Source: Planctomycetaceae bacterium
GTDB taxonomy: Bacteria > Planctomycetota > Planctomycetia > Pirellulales > Thermoguttaceae
Direction of reading: 5' to 3'
Length of the DNA stretch: 11,097 nt
Assembly: GCA_015062085.1 (NCBI GenBank)
Contig: SUVI01000134.1
Span: 1 to 11,097, forward strand
This document shows, piece by piece, positions 1 to 7,285 of the stretch. Under the pieces are notes generated by a model that worked only from the letters and a program-made list of their open reading frames with translations, ran no database searches and was not told where the DNA came from. Position 1 is the stretch's first letter, and each line of letters opens with the position of its first letter. Made by a program: the position numbers and the translations under genes.

Positions 1-2
1 CG

Positions 3-575
3 CGAAACGTCTGGGCACCGGAAGTCTTTTTCGATGAAGCGAGCGGTTTCTACTACATCATCTGGGCCTCGACGATCCCCGGACGTTTCACCGACCAGGC
101 GAAAGGTTCGAGCGAGAGCAAACTGGACCACCGGCAGTACTTCACCAAGACGAAGGACTGGAAGACCTTCACCGAATCGAAACTCTACTTTGAGCCGGGA
201 CACAACGTGATCGACGCATTCCTGGCGAAAAAGGACGACACGTACTATCTCTTCTACAAAGACGAGACGCTCGTGCCGGAACGCAAGAATATCCTCATGG
301 CGACGGCTCCGACTCCGGAAGGTCCGTGGACGAAACACGGCGACATCTCGCCGATCAACTGGGTGGAAGGTCCCTCCGCGCTCTATCTCGGCGACCACTG
401 GCTCGTCTGCTACGACTGCTACCGCAAGCACTGCTATGGCGCCATCGTCTCCAAAGACGGCAAAACGTGGACCGACATTTCGTCCGAATTCACCGTGGAC
501 GGCCTGAAAGACGTCCGGCACGGCACGATGTTCCGCATCTCCAAAGAAATCTACGACGGACTCAAAGCGAAATAA
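3..575 (+). CDS. Glycoside hydrolase family 43-like protein, C-terminal part (5' end outside window)
   Basis: This is an open frame from the window edge to a TAA stop, giving 190 residues with no start codon visible, so the N-terminus lies upstream. The fragment begins inside the WAPE motif (fragment residues 4-7), which marks a blade of the five-bladed beta-propeller of GH43-type enzymes. VIDA (69-72), followed by a DDTYYLFY strand, fits the region of the pKa-modulating Asp. EGPS (122-125) fits the catalytic acid Glu, and RHGT (172-175) fits the conserved late His. The general-base Asp of the family lies near the N-terminus and would be off-window. Family members are mostly arabinofuranosidases, xylosidases or galactosidases; substrate and localisation cannot be told from this part. 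Related propeller families such as GH32 or GH130 are less likely alternatives. Confidence 0.8.
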   Translation, partial: RNVWAPEVFFDEASGFYYIIWASTIPGRFTDQAKGSSESKLDHRQYFTKTKDWKTFTESKLYFEPGHNVIDAFLAKKDDTYYLFYKDETLVPERKNILMATAPTPEGPWTKHGDISPINWVEGPSALYLGDHWLVCYDCYRKHCYGAIVSKDGKTWTDISSEFTVDGLKDVRHGTMFRISKEIYDGLKAK

Positions 576-594
576 AAGTCCTTCCGCCAACTGC

Positions 595-629
595 GCGCCT
601 CTTCTGCGCTGAAACCGTGGAAGAGGCGC
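595..629 (+). other. Intergenic stem-loop after the GH43-like gene
   Basis: A perfect 10-bp inverted repeat (GCGCCTCTTC at 595-604, GAAGAGGCGC at 620-629) encloses a 15-nt loop. It starts 19 bp after the GH43 stop codon. No T-run follows, so it is not a textbook intrinsic terminator; it may end or protect the upstream transcript. It lies between two same-strand genes. Confidence 0.45.
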
Positions 630-687
630 AGGATCATACGCTGGATCAGAAATCAAACTTGAATCCCAAAGTCAAGCTCCCGCCTCG

Positions 688-693
688 AAAGGA
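688..693 (+). promoter_or_regulatory. Ribosome binding site deciding the start at 701
   Basis: AAAGGA lies 7 nt before ATG 701. It supports this start, with its signal peptide, over upstream in-frame ATGs that would overlap the GH43-like gene. Confidence 0.7.
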
Positions 694-700
694 AGCTGCC

Positions 701-2200
701 ATGAAAATGAACCGTTTTTCCGTATTTTCCTCTTTTTTCGTCCTGCTGTTCCTTTCCGCGTCAAATCTGTCGGCAGAAACGGAAGTACGGACGTACTCAC
801 TGCCGGCAGATCTGACACAGAATGAAGCGCGGGTCCTGCTCTATCTTGCGGCGGAAGAGGGAGATCCGACTCGCGTTCCGGATCCAGAAACTCCGGCAGA
901 GCTTCGGCTCGAAATGAAAGCCGCGGTCCCGCAGAATGTGCATGAGGTCATGGAACGGTTCGAGAAACTTCTCGCGGAAGGCAATCCGAAACCAACGCCG
1001 GAAGAAACGAAACTCCGCACGGTCCTCGACACGCCGATCGATGCAGAGTACGCGCAGAAACCGCTCGCGGAGCTTCTTCAGGAATGGGAAAAACGATTTA
1101 CGGTCCCGTTCTCCGTGGACCTTGAAAGTCTCGAAGAAGAAGGTATGGAGCTGGCCGAGATCACGGTGACGCTCAAAACGCAGGGGATCTCGCTGCGCAG
1201 TGTTTTGGATATCGCCCTGGCTCCGTACGGTCTGACGTGGGAAACGGATGGCGGGGAACTTCGGATCCTGACGCAGATTGCCGCTCTCAAGTATGAATGG
1301 CGCGTCTATCCGTTTCCCAAAAGTACTTTAGTCTGCGGTTTTATTTTGCCGAAAGACTGGTCTTTTTCGGGGAAATTTGAGGACATGGCACCTCTTTCTG
1401 CATACCCGCAGGAGATCCTTGAGTGGACGCCGGATCGCGCAAAAGACGCTTTTATCCGGCTATTGATCCGATCCGTCGCCATGGATACCTGGGAAGCAAT
1501 TGGCGGCGGGGGAAGATACATTTGGGCCGGAGAGCGGTTTCTGGTCCAGCAAACTCCCAAAGTTCATGCGAAGATCGAGCGGTTCATGGCTCAATGGAAC
1601 GGAAATTTTCGCGAATCAGACTCTCGCCAGCGTATCCTGACCGCGCTGGAAACGCCCATTTCTCTGGAACTGAAAGAGGGGGATGACTGGGAAAGTACGA
1701 CTCTGGGAGCCATCGCAGCTTTCGAGGAGAAACTTGGGATCCCAATATTCCCGGCAGAAGATGTCTCGGAGGTCGAGCTTCACGTAGATTTGCCCTGGTC
1801 CTGCCGCGAAATGCCGGCAATTCAGGCTTTGGGGACCGTTTTCGGACTGGATCAGATCGAGATCCGCGAAGACTGCGCTACCCTTGGTGTCGGTACGATG
1901 TGTGAAGAGCCTCTTTTCTGGCCGCTCGATCCCCGCGTGGATGAAGAAAAGCTCATGACGGCACTTGAAGAAGAGATCCATCCGGATTTCTGGGCAACCA
2001 ATGGCGGCGTTGGATCCGTAGAATTTGATGCCGCAACGGGACGGATCCTCGTTCAGAACTCCCTCCCCATCATTCACGAAGTCCGCAAATTCCTGCAGGA
2101 AAACACACTTGGCGACATTCCGGAACGCTTCCGCCGGGAAACTCCCCGATTACGTTCCATCCACGAACAAAAGGCACTTCCGGAAAGTGCGTACCCGTAG
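701..2200 (+). CDS. Secreted protein with two tandem STN-like / secretin-N-like modules
   Basis: The product has 499 residues. The frame is open from 326, but the start is placed at 701 because an AAAGGA site lies 7 nt upstream and the protein then begins with a clear signal peptide (charged MKMNR, hydrophobic core to about residue 24, cleavage near LSA-ET). Two similar modules follow. Module 1 has an STN-like segment at about 111-190 (TPIDAEY, then 'SLRSVLDIALAPYGLTW') and a secretin-N-like segment with TWEAIGGGG at 263-271, followed by a V-QQTPKVHAKI helix. Module 2 repeats the order at about 317-400 and 410-480, with FWATNGGVG and VQNSLPIIHEV. Duplicated units of this type are seen in planctomycete envelope proteins. 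There is no secretin pore domain and no obvious lipobox, so the protein is probably periplasmic or exported. Its specific role is unknown. Confidence 0.82.
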   Translation: MKMNRFSVFSSFFVLLFLSASNLSAETEVRTYSLPADLTQNEARVLLYLAAEEGDPTRVPDPETPAELRLEMKAAVPQNVHEVMERFEKLLAEGNPKPTPEETKLRTVLDTPIDAEYAQKPLAELLQEWEKRFTVPFSVDLESLEEEGMELAEITVTLKTQGISLRSVLDIALAPYGLTWETDGGELRILTQIAALKYEWRVYPFPKSTLVCGFILPKDWSFSGKFEDMAPLSAYPQEILEWTPDRAKDAFIRLLIRSVAMDTWEAIGGGGRYIWAGERFLVQQTPKVHAKIERFMAQWNGNFRESDSRQRILTALETPISLELKEGDDWESTTLGAIAAFEEKLGIPIFPAEDVSEVELHVDLPWSCREMPAIQALGTVFGLDQIEIREDCATLGVGTMCEEPLFWPLDPRVDEEKLMTALEEEIHPDFWATNGGVGSVEFDAATGRILVQNSLPIIHEVRKFLQENTLGDIPERFRRETPRLRSIHEQKALPESAYP

Positions 2201-2210
2201 GTTCAAATTT

Positions 2211-2409
2211 ACCACAGAAGACACTGAAACTCACTGGATCTTAAACACGAAAAGCACGAAAAAATTCGGATCTCGCGAATGTTTTAAAAGTTTTAAAAAA
2301 TTCGTTTTGAGTTTTTTCGTGCCTTCCGTAAAATTCGTGTCAGAGCACAGAACACACTGTCTCTTTCCTCTTTTCAGTGTGTTCTGGCCTCTTCGGTATC
2401 TTCCGTGGT
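2211..2409. repeat. 199-bp nested imperfect inverted-repeat element
   Basis: The outer arms begin ACCACAGAAGACACTGAA (2211-2228) and end with a complementary arm finishing at GTGGT (2409); 15 of the first 18 positions pair. Inside are ACACGAA (2245-2251) with TTCGTGT (2334-2340), and an 11-bp perfect pair GCACGAAAAAA (2254-2264) with TTTTTTCGTGC (2312-2322). The right half carries its own hairpin (2348-2386). It fills almost the whole gap between the convergent STN-like gene and deoC, and no ORF in it looks genuine. From memory, repeats starting ACCACAGAGGACAC and containing CACGAAAGGCACGAAA recur between genes in several environmental bacteria, so this is likely a degenerate member of such a dispersed family. 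It may also act as a bidirectional terminator. Confidence 0.75.
2348..2386. other. Perfect 12-bp hairpin inside the inverted-repeat element
   Basis: CAGAACACACTG (2348-2359) and CAGTGTGTTCTG (2375-2386) are exact reverse complements around a 15-nt pyrimidine-rich loop. Lying between convergent genes, it could help end transcription from either side. No strong T-tract directly follows it on either strand. Confidence 0.6.
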
Positions 2410-2436
2410 GAAACCGCAGACGGCTTGGGAAGGCTC

Positions 2437-3174
2437 TTAGTACTGGGCGTTCTGAGATTCTCCGCCTTCCATGATGCTCTTCACCGAAGTCCAGCTGAGA
2501 CCGAACAGCCGGGCACCTTCCGCGTACATTGCCTTGAGCGTTTCGATATTCCGGATCCCGCCGGCCGCTTTGATGCCGCAATTGTCGCCGACAGCGGCTT
2601 TCATGAGGATGACGTCTTCCACGGTCGTCTTCTTCGAGGAGGGCCAGCCGGTGGAGGTCTTCACCCAGTCGGAACCGACATTCATCGCGATCTTGGAGGC
2701 GGTAGTGATCTGCTCAGGCGTGAGATACGGCGTCTCGATGATGGTCTTCAAAACGATCCCTTCCGACGCACGGCGGATCGCGGCGAGATCTTCTTCCACG
2801 CGCTTCCACTCCCCGGAAATGGCGAGTCCGACCTGAATGACGCAGTCCAGCTCGTCACAGCCGAGTTCCATCATCCGTTCCACTTCATAGACTTTAACGC
2901 ACGTCGGATGCCCGCCGTCGGGAAAACCGACCGTACCGCCGACCTTGATGCAGCGTTTTCCTTCCGCAGCGCGGCGCGCGTTCATTTCTTTGACTTCCGG
3001 CATCACGATCTCGTAATTTCCACCCAGCAGAAACATTCCCGACGTATTGTACCGGTCCGCATACAGGATGACATTACGCGCATCTTCCAGCGTAGACTGC
3101 GCCTGAACAGCCGAACAGTCCATCATCGAACCAATGTCTTCCATCGTCAGTTCTTCGACTTTTTTATTCAACAT
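2437..3174 (-). CDS. deoC: Deoxyribose-phosphate aldolase (DeoC family), divergent
   Basis: The product has 245 residues, close to the usual length. DERA cleaves 2-deoxyribose 5-phosphate to glyceraldehyde 3-phosphate and acetaldehyde through a Schiff base in a cytoplasmic TIM barrel. Catalytic landmarks are present: VGFPDG (82-87), CDELDCVI (106-113) with Asp110, the Schiff-base lysine Lys172 in WVKTSTGW (170-177), and Lys202 in KAAGGIR (202-208). The N-terminal motif, usually D-H-T-x-L, is instead MDCSAV (18-23), and the C-terminal phosphate-binding GASS-type segment is GLSW (225-228). Substrate preference may therefore differ from classical DERA. An AAAGGAG site 7 nt upstream supports the start. 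The gene begins 36 bp after the sulfotransferase stop on the same strand, so the two are probably cotranscribed. Another DeoC/LacD-family aldolase remains possible. Confidence 0.88.
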   Translation of the reverse strand: MLNKKVEELTMEDIGSMMDCSAVQAQSTLEDARNVILYADRYNTSGMFLLGGNYEIVMPEVKEMNARRAAEGKRCIKVGGTVGFPDGGHPTCVKVYEVERMMELGCDELDCVIQVGLAISGEWKRVEEDLAAIRRASEGIVLKTIIETPYLTPEQITTASKIAMNVGSDWVKTSTGWPSSKKTTVEDVILMKAAVGDNCGIKAAGGIRNIETLKAMYAEGARLFGLSWTSVKSIMEGGESQNAQY

Positions 3175-3210
3175 GAAAAAACTCCTTTCAGATCCAGGGG
3201 AAAGTCACAC

Positions 3211-4374
3211 TCACTCAGCCGCCGCGCTGCCGAACCGCTCGAGATAGCTCGCCCATCGGCCGCGAATGGCGTCGCGGAGTGTATCGTCAATTTCAAATTT
3301 ATTCTTTTTGTAGTTTTTGTGCTCTTCGGCATAGCGTTCCAGACCGGGCCGCATTTTCTCAAAATCCCCGAGTCCAAGCTGCGCGTAGACCTTCTCCATG
3401 ACGCCCACTTTATCGGCACAAAGGTCCTCGTAACGGATCTCAATGAGCTGCTCCGGGGACATGTCGGCCGTGTCGCGGAAGTAGGCACGATACATTCTCT
3501 CAAGAGACTCGAAGACCAGCTCTTCCAAATACGCGCCGTCGGATTTCTGATACGATTCGCTCGTGAGGAAACGTTTCCAGAGGTTCACCGTCGAAGCATA
3601 AAGCGTGAAGGGATCACGGGAAATGTGGATGAACTTCGCATTCGGGTACATTTCGCGCAAAACACGGATCCGGGCCGTGTGCGTCGGGGATTTCATGACG
3701 AGACGCCGGTCGTCGCGGTACGTGAGGGCCTTGATGAACCAGTCGAGACCGTTTTTCCACGTCTCCAGCTCCTTCTCCGTCAGATCTGAAAGATCCAGGT
3801 ACTTCTGCAGCGCTTCGTATCGTCCCTTCCACTTCATGTTGTTCGGAAACGCGAGGTGGCAGTACGGCGACGGGATCCCCATGGCGCAAAGAGCAAATTC
3901 ATCCTCCTGCGGTGTGTTCCAGCCGAAGGCGACGTTGTCCATCGGGCGTTTGTCGGGCAGACGGAGGAGCGACGTGATGATCTTGCGCGAAACGAGGAAG
4001 AATTCCGGCGCAAAACAGGAGAACGTGTCCGGACAGGTAAACTGCGGGTCACGCATGAGGATCTCGTGCAGCATCGTCGTTCCGGAGCGCCAGTGTCCCA
4101 CGATGAAAACGGGGTCATACTTCAGCTCGACCTTCGCGATCTTCGAGCCGAGAGTCAGCCTCTGGTACATCGCGAAAGTTGAGGAAACGGAACTGGCGAA
4201 AATGTTCATCGCAGCCATGGGCCATCGCAGGGGACGGATCAGGAATCCATTACGGGCAAGGAGGCTGAGATACGGCGTCAAACGCATTCCGTTCCAGATG
4301 CGCGGGACCCACATTTTGTCTTTGAATCCGCCAACTTCCTTCACTTTTACATTTCCGGGAAGATTTTTCGACAT
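3211..4374 (-). CDS. Sulfotransferase, Stf3-like (PAPS-dependent)
   Basis: The product has 387 residues. Enzymes of this family move the sulfuryl group of PAPS to a hydroxyl or amine of a carbohydrate or lipid. The 5'-phosphosulfate loop is FIVGHWRSGTTMLH (90-103), the KSPTH motif lies at 228-232, and the 3'-phosphate motif FIHISRDPFTLYAS is at 248-261. A later YEDLC segment (315-319) is also typical. The frame opens upstream to 4488, but that extension runs through a 13-bp DNA repeat and lacks an SD; ATG 4374 has an AGGA site 6 nt upstream, so it is the chosen start. A hydrophobic stretch near residues 33-60 may associate with the membrane, though no convincing transmembrane helix stands out. 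It is the first gene of a probable two-gene unit with deoC. The acceptor substrate cannot be predicted. Confidence 0.9.
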   Translation of the reverse strand: MSKNLPGNVKVKEVGGFKDKMWVPRIWNGMRLTPYLSLLARNGFLIRPLRWPMAAMNIFASSVSSTFAMYQRLTLGSKIAKVELKYDPVFIVGHWRSGTTMLHEILMRDPQFTCPDTFSCFAPEFFLVSRKIITSLLRLPDKRPMDNVAFGWNTPQEDEFALCAMGIPSPYCHLAFPNNMKWKGRYEALQKYLDLSDLTEKELETWKNGLDWFIKALTYRDDRRLVMKSPTHTARIRVLREMYPNAKFIHISRDPFTLYASTVNLWKRFLTSESYQKSDGAYLEELVFESLERMYRAYFRDTADMSPEQLIEIRYEDLCADKVGVMEKVYAQLGLGDFEKMRPGLERYAEEHKNYKKNKFEIDDTLRDAIRGRWASYLERFGSAAAE

Positions 4375-4380
4375 GATCTT

Positions 4381-4385
4381 TCCTT
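4381..4385 (-). promoter_or_regulatory. Ribosome binding site deciding the sulfotransferase start
   Basis: On the minus strand AAGGA lies 6 nt before ATG 4374, inside a purine-rich GGAAGGAAAG run. It favours this start over the upstream in-frame ATGs. Confidence 0.65.
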
Positions 4386-4430
4386 CCGTCTTCCATTTCC
4401 TGAATTCCATATCTACGGCGGACACGCGGG

Positions 4431-4469
4431 CTGCACACATGAACTGCACACATGAACTGCACACATGAA
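4431..4469. repeat. 13-bp tandem repeat, three exact copies
   Basis: CTGCACACATGAA is repeated perfectly at 4431-4443, 4444-4456 and 4457-4469. It lies in the untranslated leader of the sulfotransferase transcript, about 57 bp upstream of ATG 4374. On the minus strand each copy carries an ATG, and the 13-bp period puts the three in different reading frames. Confidence 0.95.
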
Positions 4470-4513
4470 CAGATCCGTCCGCCGCCAACGAGTACGCACA
4501 AAAAACTGCTTAC

Positions 4514-4541
4514 ATTATACCAGATTTCGAATATTTTGGAA
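4514..4541 (-). promoter_or_regulatory. Extended -10 promoter for the sulfotransferase-deoC unit
   Basis: The minus strand reads TGGTATAAT, a perfect -10 (4514-4519) with an extended TGn element (to 4522). A weak -35 (TTCCAA, 4536-4541) is spaced 16 bp. Transcription would start near 4507 and give a leader of about 130 nt that includes the 13-bp repeats. Confidence 0.6.
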
Positions 4542-4624
4542 GGAGTGGCGGAAAAGAATTTCTGTTTTTCAGAAAAAGTGCTCTAAAAGCCTGGAAAGTT
4601 TCCCCACTTTCCCTTAGGGGAGGG

Positions 4625-4652
4625 TTTACTTTTTTTTTATTTCGCGTAAAAT
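4625..4652 (+). promoter_or_regulatory. Candidate promoter for the HerA-like gene
   Basis: TTTACT (4625-4630) and TAAAAT (4647-4652) are separated by 16 bp that include a T-run. Each matches the sigma-70-type consensus at most positions. The predicted leader to ATG 4788 is about 130 nt. The match is moderate and in AT-rich sequence, so chance is not excluded. Confidence 0.35.
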
Positions 4653-4787
4653 GAAAGGAAGTTCATGTTTTTCGACGGACCCCGGCCGCACACGGCAGCG
4701 TTCCGTTTCACCGCCCCAGTTCCGTGAGCGGCTCCGTCCGCCTCACCGACCGACATTCCATCACCGCAGTTTACCGAAAATTCCCCA

Positions 4788-6365
4788 ATGTACACAGAAA
4801 ACAAATTACTCGTTGGTGTTTCCCGCAATGAAACGCGTGTTTTTTTAAATCCTAGAATGGCCAATCGTCACGGATTGATCGCAGGTGCGACAGGTACGGG
4901 CAAGACCGTTACGCTGAAGGTCCTTGCCGAATCTTTCAGCGAGATGGGCGTCCCAGTCTTTCTTGCAGACGTAAAGGGAGACATCTCGGGCATGTGCCAG
5001 CCGGGGACAGGGACGCCGAAGATCCTGGAACGTCTGAAAAGCATGGGGATCGCGAACTTTCAGTTCCAGAGTTTTCCTGTTCGATTCTGGGACGTTTACG
5101 GTAAAGGCGGGATCCCGGTCCGCACGACGATCAGCGAGATGGGGCCAACGCTCCTTGCGCGCCTTCTGGAATTGACGAAAGTACAGGAAGGCGTTCTCAA
5201 TCTCGTTTTCCAAATTGCGGATGAATCCGGCAAACTCCTGATCGACTGGAAAGATCTCCGCGCAATGCTCCTCTACGTGGGAAACCGCAACAAAGAGTAC
5301 ACGCTCAAGTACGGAAATATTTCGAAACAGAGCATCGGCGCCATCCAGCGTGCACTGCTTGCCGTGGAAAAAGCAGGCGGCGAGTGCTTTTTCGGAGAAC
5401 CGCCGCTCGACATCCGCGACTGGATCAAGACGGACACCGACGGGAAGGGGATCGTAAATATCCTGCACTGCACGGAACTTTACCGTCACCCAGTCCTTTA
5501 CGCAACGTTTCTGCTCTGGATGCTCAGCGAGCTTTTTGAGCTCCTCCCGGAAGTCGGAGACATGGAAAAACCGAAACTCGTCTTTTTCTTCGACGAGGCC
5601 CACCTCCTTTTCACCGACGCGCCGAAAGTACTGGTCCAGCAGGTCGAACAGGTCGTGCGTCTGATCCGTTCCAAGGGAGTCGGAGTCTACTTCATCACGC
5701 AGCAGCCGTCGGACATTCCGGACTCCGTTCTTGCGCAGCTCGGAAACCGGATCCAGCACGCACTGCGCGCCTACACGCCGATGGAGCAGAAAGCGGTGAA
5801 AGCCGCGGCGCTCTCCTTCCGCAGAAATCCCGATTTCGACACGGAATCCGCGATCACCAGCCTCGGAACGGGCGAGGCGCTCATTTCCTTCCTCGACGAC
5901 GCTGGAAGACCCGAGATCGTGCAGATCTCAAGGATCCTCCCCCCCGCGAGTTTCATGGGACCCGCTTCAGACGAGGAACGCAGAAGGATCACGGAAAATT
6001 CGGAACGTTTTGCGTTCTACTCTGACGTTTTCGACCGCATCTCCGCCAGCGAGCTCATCGAAGAAGAAATGGCCGCGGAAAACAAACGGGAAACAGAACA
6101 TGAAACGGAACAGAGTTCCGCTCCCAAAACGGTACACAGAAACGCGCAGAGGAATCTGCCGGGGAATCTGCCGGGGAATCTGCCGGGGATCGGAAAAACA
6201 AAGACCGCAGGAAAGACTTCGGGCCGTACGAGTTCCGCAAAAAAAGGACGTCCTCGAAAAAGTGCAATGGAAAAAGCCGCCGATTCCACCTTCCGCACCA
6301 TCGGAAGAGAATTGGGAAAGAGCATCACTCGGACTATCCTGGGGATCTTTTTCAAAAAACGCTGA
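4788..6365 (+). CDS. HerA-like ATPase/helicase, DUF853 (YjgR) family
   Basis: The product has 525 residues, near the family's usual 500. This is a FtsK/HerA-fold P-loop ATPase, probably cytoplasmic. [20 protein letters not shown] (24-43) contains Walker A with Lys39, followed by the family-typical [10 protein letters not shown] (60-69). Walker B is LVFFFDEAH (264-272) with Asp269 and Glu270. [19 protein letters not shown] (303-321) matches the sensor and arginine-finger region. After the ATPase core a low-complexity linker (about 430-490) carries three NLPG units and a basic KKGRPRK patch (486-491, AT-hook-like). The end, [19 protein letters not shown], resembles the conserved DUF853 C-terminus. 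The exact cellular role of the family is not settled. No convincing SD precedes ATG 4788, but the N-terminus aligns well with what is known of the family. It heads a run of three same-strand genes. Confidence 0.92.
   Translation: MYTENKLLVGVSRNETRVFLNPRMANRHGLIAGATGTGKTVTLKVLAESFSEMGVPVFLADVKGDISGMCQPGTGTPKILERLKSMGIANFQFQSFPVRFWDVYGKGGIPVRTTISEMGPTLLARLLELTKVQEGVLNLVFQIADESGKLLIDWKDLRAMLLYVGNRNKEYTLKYGNISKQSIGAIQRALLAVEKAGGECFFGEPPLDIRDWIKTDTDGKGIVNILHCTELYRHPVLYATFLLWMLSELFELLPEVGDMEKPKLVFFFDEAHLLFTDAPKVLVQQVEQVVRLIRSKGVGVYFITQQPSDIPDSVLAQLGNRIQHALRAYTPMEQKAVKAAALSFRRNPDFDTESAITSLGTGEALISFLDDAGRPEIVQISRILPPASFMGPASDEERRRITENSERFAFYSDVFDRISASELIEEEMAAENKRETEHETEQSSAPKTVHRNAQRNLPGNLPGNLPGIGKTKTAGKTSGRTSSAKKGRPRKSAMEKAADSTFRTIGRELGKSITRTILGIFFKKR
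6151..6186 (+). repeat. 12-bp in-frame tandem repeat in the HerA-like gene
   Basis: GGAATCTGCCGG occurs three times without change (6151-6162, 6163-6174, 6175-6186). It encodes repeated Asn-Leu-Pro-Gly (residues 456-467) in the linker before the C-terminal tail. The copies are identical at the DNA level, which suggests a recent slippage expansion. Confidence 0.95.
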
Positions 6366-6387
6366 AACGCTGCATTTTCCGGACGTT

Positions 6388-6423
6388 TTCCCATGCAGCT
6401 CCAGATTCCCATGCAGCTCCAGA
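6388..6423. repeat. 18-bp tandem duplication between the HerA-like and MBL genes
   Basis: TTCCCATGCAGCTCCAGA occurs at 6388-6405 and 6406-6423, followed by a degenerate third start (TTCCCAGCAGC). It lies in the 106-bp gap, 23 bp after the HerA-like stop codon. No function is evident. Confidence 0.93.
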
Positions 6424-6471
6424 TTCCCAGCAGCACCATAAACTCACGGTCCGTTCACGAGGATTTAGAGA

Positions 6472-7233
6472 ATGCGCGATATTTACTATCGAAGCAAGAC
6501 ACTCGGAGATGTGACGCTCCGCGGCGCCTCACGAGCCAGCATTCAATCATTTTGGAACATTCCGGAATGGGACCTTGGCCTAGATGCAGGCGGGCACCCG
6601 TGGGATCTCACTCCCCAACTTGGGCGCCTTTTCATTTCGCACACGCATCGGGACCACATTCAGGGACTTTACCAACTGATCGCGCGGCGGAAAAAGCGTA
6701 AACTTCCACCTCCGGAAATTTACGTTCCTGCAGAGTCAGAAGACGTCGTACGCCGTTTTCTCGAGGTCTGGCAGGAAATGGACGGCGCACGCTATCCGTT
6801 CCGTCTCCAAGGGCTGACTCCCGGCGACACCGTCCTCTGGGAAACGGAGAACGGTCAGCGTCTCCAGGCAAAAGCCGTCCGCAGCTTTCACCGGATCCCG
6901 TCACTGGGGTATCTGATCTACGGCGAAAAGGGAACGCCCCTGCTCGCGTACACCGGCGACTCACTTCCCGCGCTCCTAGACAAAGTTCCTGCATTTTATC
7001 AGGCAGAGATCCTCATCATGGAGATGACTTCCGCCGATATGTACTATACGCCGGAGGAGATCCACAAATTCGGGCATACGCACTTTCTCGACGTTCTGGA
7101 ACGCCGGGAAAATTTCGCGAATCGCTGGATCATCATCTCCCACTTCACGTGCAAACGGAGTATGGATCTGTTGTGTCGGCACACTGCAGAAGCATTTCCG
7201 GACAGGCTCGGCGGCCGGCTCATCGTCTGGTGA
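6472..7233 (+). CDS. Metallo-beta-lactamase-fold hydrolase, RNase Z-like
   Basis: The product has 253 residues. The metal-binding set of the MBL phosphodiesterase fold is complete: SHTHRDH (56-62; His57, His59, Asp61, His62), His140 in the RSFHRIPSLGYL segment, Asp163 in YTGDS, and a late histidine in ISHF (His224). Glu184 in MEMTS, the HTH at 202-204 and the spacing resemble RNase Z/ElaC, which cleaves tRNA 3' trailers. The protein is shorter than typical RNase Z (about 300 residues) and lacks an obvious flexible-arm insertion, so its substrate could be another phosphodiester. A GAGGA site (6459-6463) 8 nt upstream supports the ATG. It lies 106 bp after the HerA-like gene and 52 bp before the PHP gene, in the same orientation, so cotranscription is plausible. 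Confidence 0.85.
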   Translation: MRDIYYRSKTLGDVTLRGASRASIQSFWNIPEWDLGLDAGGHPWDLTPQLGRLFISHTHRDHIQGLYQLIARRKKRKLPPPEIYVPAESEDVVRRFLEVWQEMDGARYPFRLQGLTPGDTVLWETENGQRLQAKAVRSFHRIPSLGYLIYGEKGTPLLAYTGDSLPALLDKVPAFYQAEILIMEMTSADMYYTPEEIHKFGHTHFLDVLERRENFANRWIIISHFTCKRSMDLLCRHTAEAFPDRLGGRLIVW

Positions 7234-7285
7234 GGATCCATCCGTCAGGCCGCAAAAGGATGCGCTCCACACTCCTCAACCGATC

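Larger units (their letters stand above)
4375..4787. other. 413-bp divergent intergenic region
   Basis: This gap separates the sulfotransferase (minus) from the HerA-like gene (plus). It holds a strong minus-strand promoter (4514-4541), a 13-bp triple repeat in the minus-strand leader (4431-4469), a candidate plus-strand promoter (4625-4652), and a 7-bp stem-loop GGAAAGT/ACTTTCC (4593-4599 with 4606-4612) next to a competing TCCCC/GGGGA pairing. The open frame from 4651 has no family features and overlaps the next gene, so it is not called. Nothing else is recognisable. Confidence 0.6.

Noticed and set aside
326..700. N-terminal extension of the STN-like protein to ATG 326
   Set aside because: It overlaps the GH43-like gene in another frame, has arginine-rich shadow composition, and lacks an SD; a signal peptide and SD mark 701.
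2377..3789. Long plus-strand open frame across deoC and part of the sulfotransferase
   Set aside because: It is antisense to two well-supported enzymes, has His/Arg/Phe-rich shadow composition and no family motifs.
4375..4488. Upstream extension of the sulfotransferase to 4488
   Set aside because: It runs through the 13-bp repeat, has no SD, and ATG 4374 has a good one.
4651..4848. Small 65-residue frame before the HerA-like gene
   Set aside because: It overlaps the candidate promoter and the HerA-like start, is rich in Pro/Arg without motifs, and has no SD.
4845..5759. Long minus-strand open frame inside the HerA-like gene
   Set aside because: It is antisense to the Walker A and B coding region and shows no recognisable domain.
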